Below are positions 23,266 to 38,399 of a stretch of DNA of 64,000 bases, piece after piece. A program made the translations under genes and the position numbers. Each line of letters opens with the position of its first letter. The first letter of the stretch is position 1. Source of the stretch: Bolinopsis microptera (Eukaryota > Ctenophora > Tentaculata > Lobata > Bolinopsidae); assembly GCF_026151205.1 (NCBI RefSeq), contig NC_087081.1, positions 3,539,246 to 3,603,245 on the forward strand. Direction: 5' to 3'. A model generated the notes under the pieces. The model was not told the DNA's origin. It searched no databases and saw only the letters and a list, made by a program, of their open reading frames with translations.

Positions 23266-26080
23266 TTCTGCTCGATAATCTTAAGCCATGAACCCAACTC
23301 AGCATTCACTCAGCATTCTGAAAGTTGCTATATAACTTATAAATATATACTCAGTTGGGCCAATTTTTCTTTTCAAAACTTTATTTTGTTCAGTGCTGGC
23401 CCCATCATATCCCTGAAGCAATCTTAATATTCTTCTTATTGCCTTTCAGATGTAACGCCATCATATAAAGATATTAGCTATTATCATATCAAAACGTTAT
23501 AAAAGCATTGTCTTTACTCATTCAAAATAAAACTCTTACATTACAGCTTTTAATAGAATCACTGCTATATTTAACGCTCTCCTTCCTTTACATTTTGGTC
23601 TAGCATCATAACCTGCAAAATCCGAGGAATATAAAATAAAATTATGGTAGATATTATGTTTTTACTGTAATTTTGTTATTCTGAGAAATATTATTATTAT
23701 AACGAGCCTGCATCAATTAGAATTAGCTGTCTGCAAAGAAGACAGGTAAACAAGATATTATACAGGTATAATCTTCACTGAAGATACCTGTATAAAAATC
23801 CAGCTTTAAGTATGCAAACGATCTGTACCGGTAATTTTTACCGGAAAATAGCTTTTCTAAAGTATCCCAAGCCGGAACTGCTGCAGCCTTAACTTGAGCA
23901 TACAACAAACAATACAAGGGCAGGACTCTCCCGAACGTTGGGATGGCCTGAGGTGCTTATCTCCTTTTCAGTAACCCTAAGCCACTCTGTGCCGAGGCAC
24001 TATACTAGCTGTAGGGGGGTTAGTCCTACGAGCCAGAGTATGTGTATCACTTGAGCAGTTCCACTAAAACCCGCATGAGGAGGATATAACATATAAGGAA
24101 GTAAGGATGAAGAAGGCGCGGTATTATAACGATGGTAACACTGACACAGCTATAGTAAGGTGGCAGTTACCCAGGTGCTTATGGGCATTTAGCCAGCGTG
24201 GGCAAAGCAGGTCCCCCTCCGCAAGCAGTTGTGTCTCTGCACGTGAGCGATATAACACAATTAGGATAGCTACCTTTGACAGTGCTGTACCGGGCTGGGC
24301 CGGGCTCCTGGGTTTAGTCGGTGTACCCCACCTTCCCCCCTCATCCAGCCAGAACACCCAGCCTCATACACGTGACGCTAATCCACCAATCACAGCGCTG
24401 TATTCCAGTCAACTGGCCAATCAGGGCGCTTTGTTTTGTGCGGTATTTTGTACATGTTAGACGTGCAAATATCGTTTTGTCATTTGTTGGACGGTCCCGT
24501 ATTTGTTTGCTTTTAGATCAGGGGTATGGTAAGTAGCGGAATATGTTCCGTCCATTAGTACCTGACCTGTCTCATTACACACCAGTGGTCCTAACTGTGT
24601 TTGCGGTTCCAGCTAATTAAGTGGACACTAAGTGAGCTGAAGCTACTTATTACTAGCATAATGATGACTGTGTTACGCGGGCAGTATTATAACTCCCATA
24701 ATCGGGGCACAGTAAGTATGTGCGTGTAGTACAGACGCCCCCAGCAGACAGCCCCAAGACAAAATAAGATCAGGGAGTCTGACCGGCCTCCTTATCCTGA
24801 GCCCTGTACCATGACCGGGAACAGGCGTGATCCGGACAATAGTTCCCGCTCATTGGTGGGGAATAGTCACGTGGCTGGAATACTGTGAGATGATTGGTCA
24901 GTGTACCAGGATCAGGGGACGGCGTGATCCTCCAACAAATATCCTGTCAGTGTCAGCTTTTTTAAACTTCTGAGCTTGGCAAAGTGCCAGTAGTTGTTTG
25001 TTTATGTACTTGGTTACTAGCTTGCTGTTAAATTCAGTGTTTACCTTCTCTCCTCTTGACCCGAAGAGATCCGTGTAGTTTTTGGGTTCTTCGGCGCGGC
25101 TCGACCTCACAAAGGAGATCACATTTTTGCACAAATACCCTAATTAATATTATACGGGACAGTATTCCGTAGAGATGACGGAATCAAAGGTCCCTCAGAG
25201 CCCCCCTCGTGAGAATAATGTATAGTGTGGGCCATCCCGTGACGCATCAACCTTATACTTATAGTCCAGTTATTGCGTCAAACATTTTTAATTCGTTTTA
25301 AATTGATCCCATGCGTTCCAATGGTGTTTCTCGGCATTGGTATTTTTGGAAATAAAAGGCTTTGCGCTTTGTTGTTTTGATTTAAAGCTTTGCGTAGTCG
25401 CAGTAAACATTTGACTTGGACTGTGTTTGTTTAGACACGTGACTGTTATCTGGGAGTTTGATTGGTCAATTATGAAAGCTGATTGTTTAATCTCTGTCAC
25501 GTGTCAAAAATAAAACGGCTCACCTTCGAAGCATCAATATCCAGACCTATGAAAATAAAATATATTTCTTACTGAGTCTGACACAACTAATACGTGGGTA
25601 AGACTTAATAACAATATTAAAATAACTTTGCTCATACTTAACACTCTGTCAGCTTTAATACAACGCTACCACTTTCAAAGAGTGAAGTAGAGATGGAAGT
25701 ATAGTGAGTTCAAGTAGCTGATAGCATTAAAAATAACAACATTATCACTTAAAATTCTCCATGCTTTATATCACCCCATCAAATACCACTTATGGAAAGT
25801 AGACCCACCACTTGACACCAAGTGCGACGTAGAATCTACTATTGGATTACTATTAATGCGATAAAATAGTTTCTATTCTGGGATCCCAATAGTCTTGTGC
25901 ACTGACACACTATTTTTAGCGTCGTAATTGGTCTAAGAAGTGTTCCAAGGAAGATTTGGCTCAATAAAAGCAGTCTTAAAACTTTAAAATGGGCTCATGC
26001 ATGGCAGAGAACCAGTATTTAGGTCACCAACTGTGAGCTATTAGAGGCTTTTAACGAGAAATGTTTTTCAGTACAGTGAT
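23266..26080. other. Intergenic, no gene supported
   Basis: The part from 23,900 to 25,250 is richer in GC, has several CACGTG-like or cacgtgac words and CCAAT words (ccaatcacagcgctg, ggccaatcagggcgc near 24,380-24,430), and could hold promoter-like sequence. Short frames (24,107-24,460 plus; 24,898-25,134 minus) have no recognisable domain. Confidence 0.3.
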
Positions 26081-26084
26081 AGTA

Positions 26085-28690
26085 TGTGAGCACAATAAGA
26101 TAGGACGAGCTGTTAGAAACTTGTTAACCATCTGTTTATCAGCACAATAAGATAGGACGAGCTGTTAGAAACTTGTTATCCATCTGTTTATCAGCACAAT
26201 AAGATAGGACGAGCTGTTAGAAACTTGTTATCCATCTGTTTATCAGCACAATAAGATAGGACGAGCTGTTAGAAACTTGTTATCCATCTGTTTATCAGCA
26301 CAATAAGATAGGACGAGCTGTTAGAAACTTGTTATCCATCTGTTTATCAGCACAATAAGATAGGACGAGCTGTTAGAAACTTGTTATCCATCTGTTTATC
26401 AGCACAATAAGATAGGACAAGCTGTTAGAAACTTGTTATCCGTCTGTTTATCAGCACAATAAGATAGGACGAGCTGTTAGAAACTTGTTATCCATATGTT
26501 TATCAGCACAATAAGATAGGACAAGCTGTTAGAAACTTGTTATCCATCTGTTTATCAGCACAATAAGATAGGACGAGCTGTTAGAAACTTGTTATCCATC
26601 TGTTTATCAGCACAATAAGATAGGACGAGCTGTTAGAAACTTGTTATCCATCTGTTTATCAGCACAATAAGATAGGACAAGCTGTTAGAAACTTGTTATC
26701 CATCTGTTTATCAGCACAATAAGATAGGACGAGCTGTTAGAAACTTGTTATCCATCTGTTTATCAGCACAATAAGATAGGACGAGCTGTTAGAAACTTGT
26801 TATCCATCTGTTTATCAGCACAATAAGATAGGACGAGCTGTTAGAAACTTGTTATCCATCTGTTTATCAGCACAATAAGATAGGACGAGCTGTTAGAAAC
26901 TTGTTATCCATCTGTTTATCAGCACAATAAGATAGGACGAGCTGTTAGAAACTTGTTATCCATCTGTTTATCAGCACAATAAGATAGGACGAGCTGTTAG
27001 AAACTTGTTATCCATCTGTTTATCAGCACAATAAGATAGGACGAGCTGTTAGAAACTTGTTATCCATCTGTTTATCAGCACAATAAGATAGGACGAGCTG
27101 TTAGAAACTTGTTATCCATCTGTTTATCAGCACAATAAGATAGGACGAGCTGTTAGAAACTTGTTATCCATCTGTTTATCAGCACAATAAGATAGGACGA
27201 GCTGTTAGAAACTTGTTATCCATCTGTTTATCAGCACAATAAGATAGGACGAGCTGTTAGAAACTTGTTATCCATCTGTTTATCAGCACAATAAGATAGG
27301 ACGAGCTGTTAGAAACTTGTTATCCATCTGTTTATCAGCACAATAAGATAGGACGAGCTGTTAGAAACTTGTTATCCATCTGTTTATCAGCACAATAAGA
27401 TAGGACGAGCTGTTAGAAACTTGTTATCCATCTGTTTATCAGCACAATAAGATAGGACGAGCTGTTAGAAACTTGTTATCCATCTGTTTATCAGCACAAT
27501 AAGATAGGACGAGCTGTTAGAAACTTGTTATCCATCTGTTTATCAGCACAATAAGATAGGACGAGCTGTTAGAAACTTGTTATCCATCTGTTTATCAGCA
27601 CAATAAGATAGGACGAGCTGTTAGAAACTTGTTATCCATCTGTTTATCAGCACAATAAGATAGGACGAGCTGTTAGAAACTTGTTATCCATCTGTTTATC
27701 AGCACAATAAGATAGGACGAGCTGTTAGAAACTTGTTATCCATCTGTTTATCAGCACAATAAGATAGGACGAGCTGTTAGAAACTTGTTATCCATCTGTT
27801 TATCAGCACAATAAGATAGGACGAGCTGTTAGAAACTTGTTATCCATCTGTTTATCAGCACAATAAGATAGGACGAGCTGTTAGAAACTTGTTATCCATC
27901 TGTTTATCAGCACAATAAGATAGGACGAGCTGTTAGAAACTTGTTATCCATCTGTTTATCAGCACAATAAGATAGGACGAGCTGTTAGAAACTTGTTATC
28001 CATCTGTTTATCAGCACAATAAGATAGGACGAGCTGTTAGAAACTTGTTATCCATCTGTTTATCAGCACAATAAGATAGGACGAGCTGTTAGAAACTTGT
28101 TATCCATCTGTTTATCAGCACAATAAGATAGGACGAGCTGTTAGAAACTTGTTATCCATCTGTTTATCAGCACAATAAGATAGGACGAGCTGTTAGAAAC
28201 TTGTTATCCATCTGTTTATCAGCACAATAAGATAGGACGAGCTGTTAGAAACTTGTTATCCATCTGTTTATCAGCACAATAAGATAGGACGAGCTGTTAG
28301 AAACTTGTTATCCATCTGTTTATCAGCACAATAAGATAGGACGAGCTGTTAGAAACTTGTTATCCATCTGTTTATCAGCACAATAAGATAGGACGAGCTG
28401 TTAGAAACTTGTTATCCATCTGTTTATCAGCACAATAAGATAGGACGAGCTGTTAGAAACTTGTTATCCATCTGTTTATCAGCACAATAAGATAGGACGA
28501 GCTGTTAGAAACTTGTTATCCATCTGTTTATCAGCACAATAAGATAGGACGAGCTGTTAGAAACTTGTTATCCATCTGTTTATCAGCACAATAAGATAGG
28601 ACGAGCTGTTAGAAACTTGTTATCCATCTGTTTATCAGCACAATAAGATAGGACGAGCTGTTAGAAACTTGTTATCCATCTGTTTATCAA
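26085..28690. repeat. 52-bp satellite, ~50 highly homogeneous copies
   Basis: The unit begins cagcacaataagataggacg and continues agctgttagaaacttgttat then ccatctgtttat. A 780-bp shift (15 units) reproduces the text exactly. Variants (aaccatc, ggacaagct, ccgtctg, ccatatg) are confined to roughly the first 600 bp, and the rest is essentially identical. This pattern indicates recent expansion from the right side of the array. Confidence 0.97.
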
Positions 28691-31600
28691 TCACCCCTAC
28701 AAGTTACCTACATATTCTCTCTAAGTCTCTAATCATCCAGTCTCATTTCCAGTAGTATCCGCAATAAGCGCTAGTATAACGTGAGGATAAAGTCCGTGAT
28801 CACTGATCAGCTATTTCATGCTCACGTATGTAGGTGCCACAGAGTTCGCTAACTATTAACCCAAAAGTTGGGACCACTCTCTGTCAGGCGATGCCAGGCA
28901 CAATGAAGTATATTCTTACCCTTCTTACCGGAAGCAATAATACTTTGTTGCAGCTAATTATGTCACCTAGATAAATATCTGAACTGATAACTTGCGGAAA
29001 CTTTCTGTTATAGATAGTGCTATTATTATATTATCATATATAGACAATGGATCACTACACTCGTGAGCCTTTTCTTTTGGTTACTCATCCTCCCCACACC
29101 CATCCCATCATAGTTGTATTTTTAGTGTTGTTTGGTTACTGAGCTGGTTACTATGGTTACTGAGCTGGTTACTATGGTTACTGAGCTGGTAACTATGGTT
29201 ACTGAGCTGGTTACTATGGTTACTGAGCTGGTTACTATGGTTACCACACCCACCCCATCATAGTTGTATTTTTAGTTTTCCTTCAACTATTTGAGTACTC
29301 TACTAGTGTCGTAATCTCCGTACTTAACGCAGCCTGTATTACCTAACTGGCATTAAGGCTAGTTCGGTAAACTGTTGTCTACTCATATAAACTACCTATT
29401 AGTTTAGTATGCATTTCAATCGTTTTGGGGACCGCGGGAGTCGGATGGGTCCTAGTACGGGGAAGGTTTGAGGCGTGCTGTAGATTGAAGTGTAGTCACG
29501 TGACCTACCCTCGTAGATTGAAGGTAATTGGTTGGAGAGAAGAAGTCGTCTTCTTCAACATCACGAGTTTCAGTCAGGGAATAAAGAACCCACTCTTTTA
29601 CTTACTGTGACACTGTTAGATTCTTTGTTTACTATTTGCTTGGTTGTAAACCCTCAGTTTGCAACGCCAGATGAGCTTTAGTGTAGTCACGTGACCTACC
29701 CCAGTCTCTCGTTAGCATCAATCATGCATACCAACCTCCCACATGGTATCGTATGAAACTTAAATCAATTAGGCTTCTTTCTATCGCTCGGCCGGTCATG
29801 TTTTCAAGATTTGTATGTATTTGTTGGTGGTAAGATCACTGCTAAAACCGGAGGACCTGCTCGATCAAAAATGGATTTGATCGGTAAAAAATATTGGATC
29901 ATTTTTAATAAAGGGCTAAAGGTGCTTATGTTATTAGGTAATAACATTACACCTTTATAATATTCATCATTTCATTCTTTAGAAATTCAAAATATGCGAC
30001 CTTGTGCCAAAAATCAAGAAGCCCATGCCACAGGTAGCAACGAATAAGTTGGCAAAGTGATCAAAATATTTACAAACTCTGAAGTAGGGAATTAGAGAGT
30101 TATGTCATGCTGGTTGGATAAATTTACTTTCGGTAAAATGACGTGTTGGGTATTTTAGTGATCGGAGTGTCAATACTTCTACAAGGTATTGTTTCATATA
30201 AATAAGACAAAGAGGACGATCTTGATGGTAAGAAACCTTTAAGTTTTCCATTCCGCTATGATTACGTGTTTGGTTATGGTAAAGTTAGTTTTCTTACGTT
30301 ATGCGAGCATGAGTCAGAAAGAAACGCCCTACACATGCTGCTCCTGCAGGATTTTAAGTTATACTTGCAAATAATAAGTTGTCGTTGTTAAACACTGTTA
30401 CTACAGCCGAATTTGTATGCAAGGGTTGAGATTTTCACATTTGTCGTAGGGCTGGCCAATGGCCATGCTGCAACATCCAATCCCTGAGCTACAAGGGTTT
30501 GAAGTGTGATAACTATAAGACAGCAGCTTCGAAACGCGTGAAAGAGTCCTCTTCATTCCATGTTTTATGTTGGCTGTTACATATGTTTCACATACATTTT
30601 CACATACGTTACAAACCCTTCAGCGCTTAATGACTTCATTATCCATGAAACGTGCGATATATGCAATCCGTAAGGTTTCAAGAAACTTTCTATGTAGGAA
30701 GGAATCTTTTCTCGAGAATAGTTGCCAAATGTTCTTTCAGCTAAAAGTGTAAAATACGTAGTGTGTCCAGGAAATTTGAGAATACGTATTTCAAATTTAT
30801 TTATGAGCTATCGGCTTTCTGCTTCGTACCTAATCATGAGTTCTTGATGTGAGTATTACTTAAACTTTGCGGTAATAAGCGTGTTTCGGACACACATATA
30901 TTAAACTGATTCAAACTTTAATAAAGATGTTCTTAAACTTTCAAATACCGTTAAGCTTTAGTTGAAGCCTTCTTGTGTACTTTAGCCGTTACATTGAACA
31001 GTAGATTTAGTACAAAGCATCGCCCTAATTTCCTTCTGCTCTGTTTCCCGCCGGCTAACACTTCATGCTTGGGTGATTCACGTGCGGTCGGTGGTGTTTG
31101 CGTCACAACTGCTAAACGTGCCATCAAACCTACCGTCAAACTGGGTGCTTATTTTAATTATCTAACCGGAAGATTTTAATTGAGGTCTGATTGCTCATTT
31201 CTGCAACTACTTACGTTATGGTTTGGTCGCATGTGATCCAGCTCCTAAATCATCATCTGGTAAAGTTCTTGTAGTAATCTTGTGGCACCCTTCAAACTAG
31301 GTCTCTGTTAGCACTTTTAGTGTTCTTGAACTGCTTTCTAGTTATGTCTTATATTACTGCTGGCTTTCTTTCGGCAAGATTGATCAAGCAATATTGGCAA
31401 GATGTCTTGCTCATCGCTTCTCAAACAATATCAGTTTGATCAGCAGCAGTATCGCCTCTAAAATCTTGGGATTCTTGATTCTGGATCCCATTTACTGAAT
31501 TCCAGGAATGCCGTATATAATCTCTATGTAGAAACTAAAATATCCATAAAAGGATTTCCGAGTTGTTACCAATAAGGTTACTCGAAAATTGACTCATTAT

Positions 31601-31860
31601 AAATCTGATATGAATGTCTTTGCAGTCTAAGGCTTTCTTTTCTGTTGAGTTTTGCAGCTTAACATTCATTAGCAAGCAGAAGCCAGTGAACCACATCGTA
31701 TATTCAAGAACTTGAACACTTTGCGGTGAAAGTTTAACCACATTCACCTCAAGACAACACCATCACTAACGTTAATAGCCTTACGAATATTATATTATTT
31801 TACATGCTCTGTTTTTAACACGGCTCCATATTTGACAGTATCCTAACTTCCTAACACAGC
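28691..31860. other. Intergenic with small repeats, no gene supported
   Basis: Open frames of about 60-70 codons at 29,425, 30,567, 30,973 and 31,535 show no domain or convincing splice pattern. The phrase tagtcacgtgacctaccc occurs twice (about 29,490 and 29,684). A 5' UTR for the gene starting at 31,881 could lie in the right part, because tcttacag just before it looks like an acceptor. Confidence 0.3.
29098..29275. repeat. 21-bp tandem repeat bracketed by a direct repeat
   Basis: About five copies of ttactgagctggttactatgg (29,135-29,242). The phrase catcatagttgtatttttag stands on both sides (about 29,107 and 29,255). Confidence 0.85.
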
Positions 31861-31880
31861 GTTCTATCTTACAGTGACCC

Positions 31881-34754
<2,874 letters not shown>

Positions 34755-34944
34755 AATGACCAAAAATATCCTGATTAAAAGACAACCCTCCTGTTCCATC
34801 AGTATTATCAGACGAACTTCTAGCTTCAATTTAGGGGAAACTCTCCGAACTGTTCCCTATAAGGGATACCAACACCTAGTTAAAGAAATTAGGCTCATCT
34901 TTGTCAAGATGGTGCATGCTATGTTAGGATTTATTTGATAGAAA

Positions 34945-35265
34945 CGGCATGATATTCTAGGCCCTATTTGATAGGCTTAAATAAAGAAGTTTATCAACCT
35001 CACAGTTGGCACCCACAGTCCATACATGCCCCATACATGCCCCATATGATAGGTATAAATTCAGGAACAACAAGGCATTCTAATTGGCTCTTTTTTTGAT
35101 AATTCTAAATTGAGGAGTTTATCGATCAAGGAGCTGATACTATTGCTATTAACCAAGCAGCCTGATAGGCCCTATTTGGTAGTTCTAAATTAGGAGCTTA
35201 TCAACAAGATATATGAATAGGCCTTTTATGACAGGCCTTAAAAATAAGCTTATTTGATAGGCCGT
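34945..35265. repeat. Degenerate low-copy repeat (cctatttgatagg...)
   Basis: Phrases of the type cctatttgatagg.tt.aa..aggagtttatc recur about five times with many differences. It is an old tandem or dispersed repeat with no coding signal. Confidence 0.45.
34980..34985 (+). terminator. Candidate poly-A signal AATAAA
   Basis: First AATAAA after the stop at 34,754, 226 bases downstream. The region is AT-rich, so a chance match is possible. Confidence 0.35.
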
Positions 35266-35324
35266 CCCCTAGCCCCCTCCCCCTTATCTTTTATAGACTG
35301 ACTCTGTTTTTGTCCCTCCAGAGA

Positions 35325-35560
35325 GGTGCCCTGGGGGGTCCGGGACTCTAGGGCGTAAGACTCTAGGGCGTGAGACTTTAGGGCGGCGCCCTAACCCTAA
35401 CCATCACCCTAACCCTAACCCTAACCCTTATCCTAACCCTAACCCTAACCCTAACCCAAACCCAAACCCTAACCCTAACCCTAACCCTAACCCTAAGACC
35501 CTAGAGTCTTACGCCCTAGAGTCTTACGCCCTAGAGTCCGGACCCCGCCCTGGGGTATGG
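35325..35560. repeat. Interstitial telomere tract (CCCTAA)n inside inverted-repeat arms
   Basis: The core (about 35,388-35,495) is (ccctaa)n with a few variants (cccaaa, cccttat). On the left stand gactctagggcgtaagactc and a second similar unit. On the right stand gtcttacgccctagagtc units in reverse orientation. The outer edges (ggggggtccgggactc and gagtccggaccccgcc) are also inverted. The whole can fold into a hairpin with the telomere repeat in the loop. Confidence 0.92.
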
Positions 35561-35934
35561 TTACTTCGGTAACTACGGTAACTATGGTAACTACATGGGG
35601 TAGGTGTATAATTGTGTGTTAGAGTGGGTGCAACTGTAAAATCAATAGTTAAACTTAAAGAGACTGATAGGCATCAAAATTAAGCTCTTTTTAGATACAT
35701 TTTAGCTTATTTTAGTACTTACATAAACCATTAGTTCTCACATTACTAGCTTATAGTTATACGAACCCGATTTAGCTTCTAAAATATGAGATTCTATTTA
35801 TTTCATTTGTTAGGCAAGCATGCTTAGTCCGCTCTTTCTGCATCACCACTGGTGTACAATGACAATAAGAGCTTATTGTGATTATTTTTGTAGGCTCGGA
35901 AAGTTCTCGCACATAACGTGGCAGTTAGAGCCCG

Positions 35935-36060
35935 TTTGTAAGAGCCCTATATAGAGTTCTATATATTAGAGCACTATATAATAGAGTTCTATATAGAGCC
36001 CTATATTATAAATTCTATATAGAGTTCTATATATTAGAGCCCTATACAGCTCTAGCCTCT
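35935..36060. repeat. AT-rich tatata/agagttctatata repeat
   Basis: Alternating agagccctatata and agagttctatata phrases, partly self-complementary. No gene. Confidence 0.6.
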
Positions 36061-36638
36061 ATGGCTCATACGTCGACCCACAATAACAGGGATCAGACAT
36101 TGAGAATACAAGATCCGAGCCTGCAAAAACACAGGCAGTACAGTTGTACTGTTAGGATCTGGCGATACTAGTCAGTACTTACTTATTAGGGTTGATTGCA
36201 ACCATGTGAAGCACCCAATCAACAGTAGTTTCAGTTTTTATATGCTTTGAAATATTTTATGTTATTAGGATTGATTTGACTATTTGAATATTATGGTAAT
36301 GAATATTTAAACAAACTAGGTAGCATGATTTAGGATACCGTATTTAAAAGATTTAATCATTCATTTAGTCTCAAAAAGGTCAGTTAGCTCCGTCTCCTGA
36401 TTGAATTTCAAGATCATTAGGAAGTTAATATTTTGTAGAATGTTCTGCCGCGTGATGATAGACAGATAACAACAATTATCGTTTTGAATAAAAGTTGCAA
36501 CTTTTTAGAAAATCATGATGATATATTTTTGAGATTTACTTTTATTTGTGTAAATATAATCTTTGATTTTTTCATTTCATTAGTTTGAAAGATTGCGTGT
36601 TTTAATTCTGGAACAAGTCCAAATTTTCCAGTCCCGCC

Positions 36639-36657
36639 ATGGAGGACATGCTCAGAG
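36639..36657 (+). CDS. Possible first coding exon of a small gene
   Basis: ATG in a good initiation context (cccgccatgg) encodes MEDMLR and ends AGAG|GTATAAGT in phase 1. It can be spliced in phase to 37,484-37,587, giving about 41 residues, or to unseen exons. Support is splice-site quality only. Confidence 0.2.
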
Positions 36658-37483
36658 GTATAAGTCTCCCTCCAGATAAAAGCACAGGAATTTCAGGAAA
36701 TCCATCGTGCAGGGATGGGTCAACGATTAACGGTCAACTCCCTCGGTCGACCGATAGCACTAGGCGTGATTGCATATATAGACACTAGTAAATGCCCGCC
36801 ATATATCGGACGATATAGGACTCGTGATGCCCTGTAGCTGGGTCTAAGTTTCGAGGGGAACTTGATAGCGGTGGCTGGGAAGATGAAAAGTAAACTAATA
36901 CCTCCTCATTCGCCACAACCACAGAAATACAGTTATATCTCAAACCTGGTTAAATTATCGGCTATTGATGACGTTAAGGTCCAAATTCCATAGCATAGGG
37001 TGGATACTTGGCTGCGGTATAATGCTATTTTTATACTACGTAGACTAAGGCAGTTTGACGTAATACAACCAAAATTGCATTCCTCAAATCTGCAGTCTGT
37101 GTTTGTAGAAGCTTATAAAATTAATGCGAAACCTTAAAAGTTAAAACTATGCTAAGATTAAGATTAGGATGTCGGGTTGTGATCGTTACCCAGTTTAGTA
37201 GCGAAGTACTTGATGACATATACATGGCAGCACTTGTTTGCTGGCACTTGGTAGGACAACATTTTCTTAAATATCTGGAAAAAGGCAATGTATGTGTATG
37301 TTGGATGAGGGGCTCCTGTTAGCTAGTTAGTAAAATTAGTAGATCTGATGTAGTGAAAATTTTTCAATTCACGCCAATATTTATATCATTATTTCACATT
37401 CGATCCAACTGAAGTACTGAAATGAAACTTGTTTGAAACAATTGACAAACACAACTGTTCCTTGTTCTATTTTTCTTCTCTAG

Positions 37484-37587
37484 GCACAGACCGTAAAGTA
37501 ACAAATTCCCGACATAAACTGTTTCTGTTAAACAATTACACAACGAAAAGAGAAGATGCCTGCTCAGAAGATATGTCTACATTATAA
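37484..37587 (+). CDS. Possible terminal exon of a small plus-strand gene
   Basis: A strong acceptor (ttctatttttcttctctag) is followed by an open stretch (GTDRKVTNSRHKLFLLNNYT then TKREDACSEDMSTL) ending in TAA at 37,585-37,587. The stop lies five bases from the stop of the minus-strand MCTP-like tail, so the two would be convergent and tail to tail. No domain is recognised. Confidence 0.28.
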
Positions 37588-37592
37588 CCTCC

Positions 37593-37738
37593 TCACGATC
37601 GTTTCTGGTGGCGGGATGGTTCTTTCAAGCCTTCCAACTCAGGATCAGAGGGGATCCTACTTAAGAAGTCCTCCACCTCCATATTGTCGATCAGATTCGG
37701 ATCCATGCTAAACTTACGGAATTTGTTAATACCCCATC
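37593..37738 (-). CDS. MCTP: MCTP tail cassette B, terminal exon
   Basis: Acceptor tgctcatgtttcgcag. Joins in phase to exon 2 as ...[18 protein letters not shown] and continues [20 protein letters not shown] to [15 protein letters not shown] and a stop at 37,595-37,593. The WGINKFRKF and DFLSRIPSD blocks are diagnostic of the MCTP C-terminus. Confidence 0.85.
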
Positions 37739-37804
37739 CTGCGAAACATGAGCAATTTAACAAAAGATGAATCAAAATAATATATGAAAAATGGAATTAC
37801 AATC

Positions 37805-38228
37805 AGTCCGTCAGTCCTTCTGTCCCTCTTTCCCTCTGTCCCTCTGTCCCTCTTTCCCTCTGTCCCTCTGTCCCTCTGTCCCTCTGTCCCTCTGTCCCTC
37901 TGTCCCTCTGTCCCTCTGTCCCTCTGTCCCTCTGTCCCTCTGTCCCTCTGTCCCTCTGTCCCTCTGTCCCTCTGTCCCTCTGTCCCTCTGTCCCTCTGTC
38001 CCTCTGTCCCTCTGTCCCTCTGTCCCTCTGTCCCTCTGTCCCTCTGTCCCTCTGTCCCTCTGTCCCTCTGTCCCTCTGTCCCTCTGTCCCTCTGTCCCTC
38101 TGTCCCTCTGTCCCTCTGTCCCTCTGTCCCTCTGTCCCTCTGTCCCTCTGTCCCTCTGTCCCTCTGTCCCTCTGTCCCTCTGTCCCTCTGTCCCTCTGTC
38201 CCTCTGTCCCTCTGTCCCTCTGTCTCTC
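37805..38228. repeat. 8-bp minisatellite (TGTCCCTC)n filling an intron
   Basis: About 52 copies, uniform except for two tttccctc variants at the left. It occupies most of the ~500-base intron between cassette B exons 2 and 3, starting about 12 bases after the donor. All three plus frames and the minus (DRGTEGQR)n frame are open because the unit has no stop. Confidence 0.96.
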
Positions 38229-38240
38229 GCAGTCTCTAAC

Positions 38241-38388
38241 CTATGATGATGTAGCGTACAGGAATAAAATACAGTGCCACGGAAGCAGCAATCATGAGGA
38301 CGGCCAATAAACCGCTGCCAAAAGGGTTCTTCCACTGAGCAATGTTTTTGAACTTCTCTGCTAAAGAAGCTATGGAATCGAGTGATTG
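38241..38388 (-). CDS. MCTP: MCTP tail cassette B, exon 2 (second transmembrane segment)
   Basis: Acceptor gataatttcag, donor ATAG|GTTAGA. Encodes QSLDSIASLAEKFKNIAQWK, NPFGSGLLAVLMIAASVALY and FIPVRYIII. It resembles vertebrate MCTP (ERIKNTFNW...YFIPLRYI) at least as closely as exon A does, so it is a genuine, conserved paralogous exon. Confidence 0.8.
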
Positions 38389-38399
38389 CTGAAATTATC

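Noticed and set aside
26085-28690. CRISPR-like array
   Set aside because: Units are directly tandem without unique spacers, and the context is eukaryotic.
37784-38335. Frames of 150-174 codons over the TGTCCCTC array, on both strands
   Set aside because: The repeat is intronic to MCTP cassette B and the frames are repeat-driven.
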